Below, piece after piece: positions 25,734-32,892 of a DNA stretch of 40,344 nt; position 1 is the stretch's first letter; each line of letters begins with the position of its first letter. This DNA is from Prevotella sp. Its GTDB lineage: Bacteria; Bacteroidota; Bacteroidia; Bacteroidales; Bacteroidaceae. The DNA lies in NCBI GenBank assembly GCA_017443345.1, contig JAFSNR010000004.1, positions 1 to 40,344 on the forward strand. Reading direction: 5' to 3'. The notes under the pieces are model-generated. The model ran no database searches. It was not told the DNA's origin and was given only the letters and a program-made list of their open reading frames with translations. Both the position numbers and the translations under genes were made by a program.

Positions 25734-25765
25734 AATGAGATAATGAAAGAATGAGAAAATGAGAA
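25734..25765 (+). repeat. Octamer tandem repeat, 4 units, between susC and susD
   Basis: AATGAGAT, AATGAAAG, AATGAGAA, AATGAGAA. It starts 5 nt after the susC stop and contains several out-of-place ATG codons ahead of the true susD start at 25783. Confidence 0.85.
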
Positions 25766-25782
25766 ATTATATTTTGACAGTT

Positions 25783-27327
25783 ATGAAAGCAAATAAGATA
25801 TTATTAGGAATGCTTGCAGCATTAGCACTGACCAGCTGTAAGGACGATTTCCTGGAGGTGACCAGTCCTACCGACACCTTCATTGACGAATATTACACCA
25901 CAAAATCCTCACTCGAGGAAGCTCTGGTGGCCGCATATGCACCTCTGCACTGGTATGACTATGGTTCAACCTACCAGTACAACGCCCTGAACTTCATCTC
26001 TGAGTTCATGAGCGATGATATGTATCCCAACGGCAGTAGTAATACTGACCAGCCGATGCTCCAGCTGATGTTCAACTACTCTTGTACACCCGTTGTTTGT
26101 CTGACAGGTGTCTGGAGCGACAGTTACTCTGGTGTGAAGCGCAGCAACGATGTATTGCAGTATGCCGAGTGGGTGGCTGAAAAGGGAAATATCTCTGCCA
26201 GCGAGAAGGCTGACTTTGAGGCTCAGGCCCGTCTGCTCCGTGTATTCTACTACCTGCAGCTCTGGAAGTTCTATGGTAACGTGCCCTGTTACTTCGAGAA
26301 CCTCGCTTCGCCCTATATCTCTGAGCAGCTCACTGCCGATGAAGTATATAATAAGGTGATTACCGAACTGGAGGACATTATCGCCAGCGGTAACCTGAAG
26401 GACGACTATCCCGCAGACCAGAAAGGTCACGTGACGAAGCCTCTGGCTTATATGATCTTTGCCGAGATGGCCATGATCCAGAACGACAACAGTCGCTATG
26501 GCAAGGCACTCAGCTATATGCAGGAGCTGATCAACAGCGGTCGCTACCAGCTGATGACCAACTTCCAGGATATCTGGGACGAGAGTGGTGAATGGGGTTC
26601 AGAGTCCATCTGGGAGATCAACTACTTTGATGACAACTCTGTACGTGGCTGGGGTAATCAGTTAGCTGCTGGCGGTTGCGTGTTCCCACGTCTCCATGGC
26701 CCTCGTAGCTTCAAGGCTAATGCAGGCGATCCCTTCGAGGATGTTGATGCAGGTTGGGGCTTCAGTGCCATTCCTCTGCACTCAGTAGCCAGCTTCGAGG
26801 ATGGTGATATCCGTAAGGAGTTCTCTGCCTTCGACCTGAATGCCCATGGAACCAGCGACGATCCGGGCTGGATGGCAACAGGTTACTGCCTCTATAAGTA
26901 TATGTGCCGTAAGGGTAACAACAAGGACCAGAAGGCTGATGCCGACCTCGGTTTCAACAACAACCTTCGTGTATACCGTTATGCTGAGACGCTGTTGAAC
27001 GCAGCTGAGCTCTTGCTGAAGACTGGTGGCAATGCCGGTGATGCAGCCAAGTATGTCAACGAGGTTCGCGCCCGTGCTGGTCTGAAGGCTCTCAACGGTG
27101 TCACAGAGGATGATATCATCAACGAGCGTCGTCACGAGTTCATGGGTGAGGGTAAGCGTTACTTCGACCTCGTTCGTACAGGTCGTGCAGCTACCGTACT
27201 CCAGCCAGGCAACGATGGTGGCGGTTATCGTACCAAGGGATGGTCTGAGGCTGTTCGCTACCTGCCTATTCCTCAGGACAATATCGATGCTGCTCAGGGT
27301 ACACTCAAGCAGAATGGCAGCTATTAA
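25783..27327 (+). CDS. SusD/RagB-type glycan-binding lipoprotein
   Basis: 514 residues from the ATG at 25783 (MKANKILLGMLAALALTSC). The longer frame from 25759 begins inside the octamer repeat and would put extra residues before the signal. Lipobox LTSC, Cys19, followed by KDDF, the acidic surface-export mark. The mature protein is the helical SusD fold with TPR units (ADFEAQARLLRVFYYLQLWKF early; NERRHEFMGEGKRYFDLVRT late) ending in YLPIPQDNIDA. It forms the hinged lid on SusC and binds the incoming glucan at the cell surface. Confidence 0.95.
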   Translation: MKANKILLGMLAALALTSCKDDFLEVTSPTDTFIDEYYTTKSSLEEALVAAYAPLHWYDYGSTYQYNALNFISEFMSDDMYPNGSSNTDQPMLQLMFNYSCTPVVCLTGVWSDSYSGVKRSNDVLQYAEWVAEKGNISASEKADFEAQARLLRVFYYLQLWKFYGNVPCYFENLASPYISEQLTADEVYNKVITELEDIIASGNLKDDYPADQKGHVTKPLAYMIFAEMAMIQNDNSRYGKALSYMQELINSGRYQLMTNFQDIWDESGEWGSESIWEINYFDDNSVRGWGNQLAAGGCVFPRLHGPRSFKANAGDPFEDVDAGWGFSAIPLHSVASFEDGDIRKEFSAFDLNAHGTSDDPGWMATGYCLYKYMCRKGNNKDQKADADLGFNNNLRVYRYAETLLNAAELLLKTGGNAGDAAKYVNEVRARAGLKALNGVTEDDIINERRHEFMGEGKRYFDLVRTGRAATVLQPGNDGGGYRTKGWSEAVRYLPIPQDNIDAAQGTLKQNGSY

Positions 27328-27364
27328 GAAGTAAAAAGATAAGAAATTAAAAATAGTAATAGAT

Positions 27365-29248
27365 ATGAGAACAAATATATTTATTAAGGCCAAGGGGTTG
27401 GTAAAGGTTTTACCATTTTACCTTCTTACCCTTTTACCTTTCTTCACAGCCTGCTCATCCGAGAAATTCGACGGCCCAAGTCAGAGCGGTCTGCCGTCAG
27501 TATCAGGTGTCACCATTAACAAGATGATTGACCAGAATGTGAATCAGGCCACATTCAGTGTCGGCAACATGCCTCAGGGTACCTATCCCATCTGGAAGAT
27601 CAACGGTACGGTGTACTCTACATTGTCAACAGTTTCCTGGTCGAATGCCAAGGCTGGTACTTACGATATCGAGCTGCGTTTAGGTAATAAGAACGGTTTC
27701 AGTCAGTCGAGTATCAATGAGACCTTTACCTTCGATAAGACCCAGGTCGACTTCACGGCATATATCAATCGTATCTCACGCACCTGGCGCATCAACTACG
27801 CCGTAGCCGGACACATGGGATGTGGCGAGCCGGGAACAGACGGCTCCAACTGGTGGAGTGCTGCTCCTAATGACAAGGCTGACTGGGGTGTCTACGACGA
27901 TCGCATCACCTTCGATGCAGGTGGCAACTATTCCTATAACCCAGGTGAGGGTGGTACGGTATATGTGAACACTGGCTGTTCAGTATTTGCTGAGTATAAC
28001 ACCAACGACGGCAACGACTTCATGGCCAGCGTAGAATCACAGGCTTCGAGCTACTCTTTCGACGCTGAAGGCGACAATATCGTACTGGTGCTGGCTCCCA
28101 ACACCCTCTTCCCCTATATCTCTGCCGACGACCAGTTGGCTAACCCCAAGTTCCGTGTGGCCAAGTTGACCAATAATGATATGGAACTGCTTTACGATGG
28201 CAATGGCATTACCTGGCGCTTTGTCCTTACCAGCAAGGAAGAGGGCGATGAGCCCCAGCCCGAGGCTAAGGTCGATTGGGATTATAGCTCAAGTGCCAAC
28301 CTTTGGAAGGCTGTCGACGATGGTACAGCCCTGACAGGTATGGGTTACTATTTTGCAGATAACAACTGGAGTCCGATTGACTACACAGAGGCTACACATA
28401 ATGGCGACACTTATGAGATTACCATGCCCGCAGGTCTTGGTGGCTCACAGTGGCAGGGACAGTTCCATATCGACACCAACCTGAAGGCCAGTGCCTCGAA
28501 GAAGTACAACTTCTATATGGTGATGGAGGCAGATAATGACTGTCCGGGTGTCACCTTCAAACTTACTGATGCTGGCGACACAAACTTCTTCGTCGAGGAA
28601 CGTATCCCTGTACCTGCTGGTCAGTTCGTCTTCAAGCGCGAGGGCGTCAGTCTGAAGGAAGGTATCGATGCAGATGCTATCCGTCTGTTCTTCGATTTCG
28701 GCGGTACCCCTGGTGGTACTAAGGTGAAGATCAGCAAGATCTATCTGGAGGAGGCTGTAGTCATGGACTATGACGATGCTGATAACCTCTGGAAGGCCGT
28801 TGACGAGGGGTCTGCTCTCGAAGGCATGGGCTATTATTTTGCCGACAACAACTGGAGTCCCATCGACTATACGGAGGCTACTCATAGCGGCAATGCCTAC
28901 GAGATCACCCTTCCTGAGGGACTTGGTGGCAGCCAGTGGCAGGGACAGTTCCATATCGATACCAAACTGACGGCCAGTGCCTCTAAGACCTATAATTTCC
29001 AGTTCGTCATGGAAGCAGACCAGGATTGTCCAGGTGTGACCATTAAGCTGACTGATGCCGGCGACACGAACTTCTTCTGCGAGGGTCGTCATGACATCCC
29101 TGGCGGTGAGCCCTTCGTCTTCAAGTTGAATGGTGCTACACTGAAAGAAGGTACCGATGCTTCTGCTATCCGTCTGTTCTTTGACTTCGGCGGTTCTCCA
29201 GCTGGTACTAAAGTGAAGATCAGTAAGATTATCTTCAAGGAGAATTGA
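27365..29248 (+). CDS. Surface glycan-binding lipoprotein with duplicated jelly-roll domain
   Basis: 627 residues. Lipoprotein signal with FFTAC (Cys30); its hydrophobic core is written by an octamer DNA repeat (27408-27439). Residues about 40-125 look like an Ig/PKD-like domain (YPIWKINGTVYSTLSTVSW). Residues about 130-295 form a beta-rich middle domain (RTWRINYAVAGHMGCGEPG). Two modules of about 160 residues (about 302-462 and 463-627) are close copies of each other, each starting near NLWKAVD and containing YYFADNNWSPIDYTEATH and GGSQWQGQFHIDT. They resemble CBM4-like carbohydrate-binding jelly rolls with exposed Trp and Tyr. By position (after SusD, before GH16) it is the SusE/SGBP-type protein of the locus, holding beta-glucan at the surface. 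Confidence 0.85.
   Translation: MRTNIFIKAKGLVKVLPFYLLTLLPFFTACSSEKFDGPSQSGLPSVSGVTINKMIDQNVNQATFSVGNMPQGTYPIWKINGTVYSTLSTVSWSNAKAGTYDIELRLGNKNGFSQSSINETFTFDKTQVDFTAYINRISRTWRINYAVAGHMGCGEPGTDGSNWWSAAPNDKADWGVYDDRITFDAGGNYSYNPGEGGTVYVNTGCSVFAEYNTNDGNDFMASVESQASSYSFDAEGDNIVLVLAPNTLFPYISADDQLANPKFRVAKLTNNDMELLYDGNGITWRFVLTSKEEGDEPQPEAKVDWDYSSSANLWKAVDDGTALTGMGYYFADNNWSPIDYTEATHNGDTYEITMPAGLGGSQWQGQFHIDTNLKASASKKYNFYMVMEADNDCPGVTFKLTDAGDTNFFVEERIPVPAGQFVFKREGVSLKEGIDADAIRLFFDFGGTPGGTKVKISKIYLEEAVVMDYDDADNLWKAVDEGSALEGMGYYFADNNWSPIDYTEATHSGNAYEITLPEGLGGSQWQGQFHIDTKLTASASKTYNFQFVMEADQDCPGVTIKLTDAGDTNFFCEGRHDIPGGEPFVFKLNGATLKEGTDASAIRLFFDFGGSPAGTKVKISKIIFKEN
27408..27439 (+). repeat. Octamer repeat coding the lipoprotein signal core
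   Basis: TTTTACCA, TTTTACCT, TCTTACCC, TTTTACCT. Read in frame as LPFYLLTLLPF in the signal peptide of the glycan-binding lipoprotein. Confidence 0.85.
28270..29245 (+). repeat. Internal gene duplication (two CBM-like modules)
   Basis: About 28270-28755 and 28756-29245 code for two modules that align without large gaps; long blocks such as GMGYYFADNNWSPIDYTEAT and LTDAGDTNFF are identical. A recent tandem duplication within the gene. Confidence 0.85.
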
Positions 29249-29252
29249 AGAA

Positions 29253-29280
29253 GTTTATAGTTTAATGTTTATAGTTTATA
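29253..29280. repeat. Heptamer tandem repeat, 4 units, before GH16
   Basis: GTTTATA, GTTTAAT, GTTTATA, GTTTATA. It fills the gap between the binding-protein stop and the GTG start of the GH16 gene. Confidence 0.9.
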
Positions 29281-30384
29281 GTGAAACGATACATGCTTAC
29301 TAGTTTATTACTCTCTCTTGCCGTAGCCCTTACGGGCTGCGGAGGGAGCGAGGACGACCCGACACCAGCGGCCACCATCATCACCGTCTCGCCAGAGACA
29401 GTCAATGCACCCGCTGAAGGTGGTACCTACACGGTGAACGTCACGACGACGGGAAAAGAGTGGGGTACTGCCATGGGCGACGACTTCTTTACCGTAAAGG
29501 CCCAGAATACGGCAGCCCAGGCGGGTACGCTCACCATCACGGTTCCTGCTAATCCTGTGGCCGAGCCCCGCTCTGGTGCTGTCACAATTATGTCGGGTGC
29601 AGCCCGCAAGACTGTTACTGTGACCCAGGCTGCTGCTGAAAAGCCAGCCTACAATGCCCCTGAGGGCTATTCGTTGGTTTGGCAGGATGAATTCAACGAA
29701 GGTACGGAGCTGAACAAGGCCGACTGGACGCATGAAGTTCAGAACAGCGGATGGGTGAACCACGAACTCCAGAACTACGTGAACCACACGACGCCAAACG
29801 GTCGTTACGTCACAGAGTTGATGGGTGGTAAGCTGCTTATCCACTGTTTCAAGGAGGACGGCAAAATCTATTCGGGTCGTGTCTATGCCCACGTGAAGGA
29901 AGGCTGGAAGTATGGCTATATCGAGGCCAGCATCAAACTGCCGAAGGGTAAGGGTACCTGGCCAGCTTTCTGGATGATGCCTGTCAACTTCAAGTCGTGG
30001 CCAGCTGATGGTGAGATTGATATCATGGAGGAGGTGGGTTATCACCCCGACTATGTATCGTCGAGTCTGCATGCCAATGCCCACGTTCACAGCAACAATA
30101 CGCAGGTGACTCATGAGATGTACTGCAAAGGCGCTGAGGGAGAGTTCCATACCTATGCCATCGAATGGACGGCACAGAACATCACCACTTACGTCGATGG
30201 CAAGGTGCAGCTCACTTATGACAATCGCGGATTGGGTCGCGACGACTGGCCCTATAACGATCCCTTCTATGTCATCTTCAACCTCGCATGGGGTGGTGAC
30301 TGGGGTGGCTCGCAGGGCGTCGATGAGAATGCTCTTCCAGTGACGATGGAAGTAGATTACGTGAGAGTGTTTCAGAAGAAGTGA
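29281..30384 (+). CDS. GH16 endo-beta-glucanase lipoprotein (laminarinase-like)
   Basis: 367 residues from a GTG start that keeps the positive N-region (MKRYMLTSLLL); an ATG four codons on (29293) would lose it. Lipobox LTGC, Cys20, followed by GGSEDD. A BACON-like or Ig-like domain covers about 33-117 and the GH16 jelly roll about 129-367. The catalytic motif GEIDIMEEVG gives nucleophile Glu245, Asp247 and acid/base Glu250; the E-x-D-x-x-E form with a Met before the second Glu is the laminarinase (beta-1,3-glucanase, GH16_3) type, not the lichenase type. GTWPAFWMMP and NLAWGGDWGG line the cleft. It cuts beta-1,3- or mixed-linkage glucan at the cell surface. A heptamer repeat precedes it and another follows. 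Confidence 0.92.
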   Translation: MKRYMLTSLLLSLAVALTGCGGSEDDPTPAATIITVSPETVNAPAEGGTYTVNVTTTGKEWGTAMGDDFFTVKAQNTAAQAGTLTITVPANPVAEPRSGAVTIMSGAARKTVTVTQAAAEKPAYNAPEGYSLVWQDEFNEGTELNKADWTHEVQNSGWVNHELQNYVNHTTPNGRYVTELMGGKLLIHCFKEDGKIYSGRVYAHVKEGWKYGYIEASIKLPKGKGTWPAFWMMPVNFKSWPADGEIDIMEEVGYHPDYVSSSLHANAHVHSNNTQVTHEMYCKGAEGEFHTYAIEWTAQNITTYVDGKVQLTYDNRGLGRDDWPYNDPFYVIFNLAWGGDWGGSQGVDENALPVTMEVDYVRVFQKK

Positions 30385-30389
30385 TTTTT

Positions 30390-30417
30390 GTTTATAGTTT
30401 TAATTTTACAGTTTATA
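30390..30417. repeat. Heptamer tandem repeat, 4 units, before GH3
   Basis: GTTTATA, GTTTTAA, TTTTACA, GTTTATA, immediately before the ATGATG that opens the presumed GH3 signal peptide. Confidence 0.8.
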
Positions 30418-30421
30418 GATG

Positions 30422-32721
30422 ATGACCAAAAGCAATATGATAAGGCGCAGGTTGCTGAGAGTGGTAGTGATACTTTTCACTTTTCACTTTTCACTTCTGT
30501 GGCGCAGACACCCGTTTATCTCGATGAGACGAAGCCCATCGAGCAGCGCATTGAGGATGCCCTGAGCCGCATGACCCTTGACGAGAAGATTGCTGTGATC
30601 CACGCACAGTCGAAGTTCTCGAGCCCTGGTGTGAAGCGTCTCGGCTTCCCTGACCTTTGGACGGATGACGGTCCTCATGGTGTGCGTCCTGACGTACTTT
30701 GGGATGAATGGGTACAGGCCGGACAGACCAACGACTCTTGTGTCGCCTTCCCGGCACTCACTTGTCTGGCTGCCACATGGAATCCCCAGATGGCCCGTCT
30801 CTATGGTGAGAGCCTGGGTGAAGAGGCGCTCTATCGCAACAAGAGTGTGATGCTTGGTCCTGGTGTGAATATCTATCGCACACCCCTTGGTGGTCGCAAC
30901 TTTGAGTATATGGGTGAGGATCCCTGGCTGGCTTCGCGTATGGTGGTGCCCTACGTACAGGGACTGCAGTCGAAGGGTGTGGCTGCCTGCGTGAAGCACT
31001 ACGCTCTGAACAACGATGAGGAATATCGTCATCAGGTGAATGTTATCGTCTCCGACCGTGCCCTGCACGAGATCTATCTGCCAGCCTTCAAGGCTGCTGT
31101 GACCGAGGGAAAGGCCTGGAGCATCATGGGCGCCTACAATCTGTATAAAAACCAACACAATTGCCATAATACCATCCTGTTGAACAAGATCCTGAAGCAG
31201 GACTGGGGCTTCGATGGTGTCGTCGTCAGCGACTGGGGTGGATGCCACAATACGGAGGAGGCCATCAACAATGGGCTCGATCTGGAGTTCGGTACTTGGA
31301 CTGACGGTCTGACGATGGGTGCTACGAATGCCTACGACAATTATTTCATGGCGTTGCCCTATAAGCGACTGATTCAGGAAGGCAAGTACACCACGAAGGA
31401 ACTCGACGAGAAGGTGCGTCGTCTGCTGCGCCTCTATTATCGTACGACGATGAAGCGTGAGAAACCCTACGGCTTTCTTTGCAGCGACGAGCATTATGCT
31501 GCCGCCTTGAAGATTGCCCAGGATGGTATCGTGCTATTAAGAAATGAAAAGTTAAAAGTTAAAGGTGAAAAGTCAGGTGCACCATTGTTGCCGCTCGATG
31601 CCCAGAAGAAACAACGTATCCTCGTGGTAGGCGAGAATGCCATCAAGATGATGACCGTAGGTGGAGGTTCCTCTTCGCTGAAGGTTCAGCGTGAGATTCT
31701 GCCGCTCGATGGTATATGCAAGCGTTTTGCTGAGGCAGAGGTCGACTTCGCCCGTGGTTATGTGGGCGACACAGTGCAGAGCTATAATGGTGTTACCGTT
31801 GGCCGTTCTCTCTATGAGACACGTACAGCAGCCGAGCTGACAGCGGAGGCTGTTGAGAAAGCCCGCAAGGCCGATGTCGTGATCTTCGTGGGAGGTCTTA
31901 ACAAGAGCAGTTTCCAGGACAGTGAGGGTCACGACCGTCAGCAGTATGGTCTGCCTTATGGTCAGGACGAACTCATCGAAGCCCTCGTTGCTGCGAATAA
32001 GAATCTTGTCATCGTCAATATCAGCGGTAACGGTGTGGCCATGCCTTGGCTGGCAAAGGTGCCTGCTGTCGTGCAGGGCTGGTTCATCGGTTCTGAGGCC
32101 GGTGAGGCCATCGCGAGTGTCTTGGCAGGCGACGTGAACCCCTCAGGCAAGCTGCCCTTCACGTGGTATGCCAGTCTGGAGCAGTGTGGTGCCCATGCCC
32201 TTGACACTTATCCCGGTACTTGGCGCGAGGGTCATCAGATCATCGACGAGGAGTACAAGGAGGGTATCTACGTGGGTTATCGCTGGATCGACAAACTGAA
32301 AAGTGAGAAACGGAAGGTAAATAGCAATCCGCTCTTCGCTTTCGGACATGGTCTGAGCTATACCACCTTCCAGTTGGGTAAGCTTACAGCTGACAAGCCT
32401 TCGATGACTGCCGACGGTCAGATGACCTTCACCTTCAGCGTGACGAATACCGGCAGCAAGGCTGGTGCCGAGACCGTTCAGCTTTACATCAGCGACAAAC
32501 AAGCCTCTATCGATCGTCCTGTCAAGGAGCTGAAAGCCTTCCAGAAAGTCTTCCTCCAGCCAGGCGAGACCCGGCAGGTAAGCCTCACCATCGACAAGCA
32601 GGCGCTGAGCTTCTACGACGAGGTGAAAGGCCGGTGGACGGCCGAGCCTGGTGTCTTCGAGGCGTTGGTAGGTACGGCCTCCGACCGTCTGACAGGCAAA
32701 TACTCTTTCGAACTTCATTGA
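30422..32721 (+). CDS. GH3 beta-glucosidase, signal peptide out of frame by one heptamer
   Basis: The enzyme frame is open from a TTG at 30388, but that route gives no signal peptide. The only good signal (ATG at 30422 or 30437; MIRRRLLRVVVILFTFHFSL) is in a different frame, and the two meet in a CTTTTCA array at 30473-30494. One extra 7-bp unit would give VVVILFTFHFSLFTSVAQ joined to TPVYLDETKP, close to the DUF4831 signal. As written, translation from 30422 stops soon after the array. The enzyme itself is complete: TIM-barrel with nucleophile Asp in VVVSDWGG (codon at 31231), KHYALNNDE motif, alpha/beta sandwich (VVGENA, VGGLNKSSFQDSEGHDR) and C-terminal FnIII-like domain (VTNTGSKAGAETVQLYI). 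It should release glucose from oligo-beta-glucosides in the periplasm. Two further heptamer arrays code for surface loops. An internal start giving a cytoplasmic enzyme is the alternative. Confidence 0.85.
30473..30494 (+). repeat. CTTTTCA array at the GH3 frame break
   Basis: Three perfect CTTTTCA units followed by a partial one (CTTCTGT). Gain of one unit (7 nt) or loss of two (14 nt) would fuse the signal peptide to the enzyme frame. Confidence 0.9.
31545..31572 (+). repeat. Heptamer array inside GH3, loop 1
   Basis: TGAAAAG, TTAAAAG, TTAAAGG, TGAAAAG. Read as EKLKVKGEK, between the conserved IVLLRN and the PLLPLD segments of GH3, where most members have only a short turn. Confidence 0.8.
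32297..32324 (+). repeat. Degenerate heptamer array inside GH3, loop 2
   Basis: TGAAAAG, TGAGAAA, CGGAAGG, TAAATAG. Read as LKSEKRKVNS between YRWIDK and PLFAFGHGLSYT, again a short turn in typical GH3 enzymes. Confidence 0.6.
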
Positions 32722-32787
32722 TTTATTCATATAGGTTAATAGAATTAGTTAGTAATAGTAGTAAAAAGAGTTTTTAGGTTAACTGTT

Positions 32788-32827
32788 AAAGGACGAGTGC
32801 GCGATGTATTCGTCCTTTTTCATTTTT
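32788..32827 (+). terminator. Terminator of the glucan operon
   Basis: AAAGGACGA (32788-32796) pairs with TCGTCCTTT (32810-32818), then a T-rich run. It ends the susC-to-GH3 transcript before the regulator. Confidence 0.85.
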
Positions 32828-32839
32828 TATCCGCAATTA

Positions 32840-32871
32840 TTTGGTCGGAAAAGTTATTTTGCTTATCTTTG
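32840..32871 (+). promoter_or_regulatory. Promoter of the DUF6377-type regulator
   Basis: TTTG (32840-32843), 20-nt spacer, TATCTTTG (32864-32871): full consensus, 21 nt before the ATG. Confidence 0.85.
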
Positions 32872-32892
32872 CACGGCCTAAACTAACTTTTT

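Noticed and set aside
29308-30150. Minus-strand frame of 280 residues opposite GH16
   Set aside because: A shadow of the GH16 gene, whose catalytic motif is intact on the plus strand.
30484-31494. Long minus-strand frame (336 residues) inside GH3
   Set aside because: It is antisense to a well-conserved GH3 catalytic domain and arises from codon bias.
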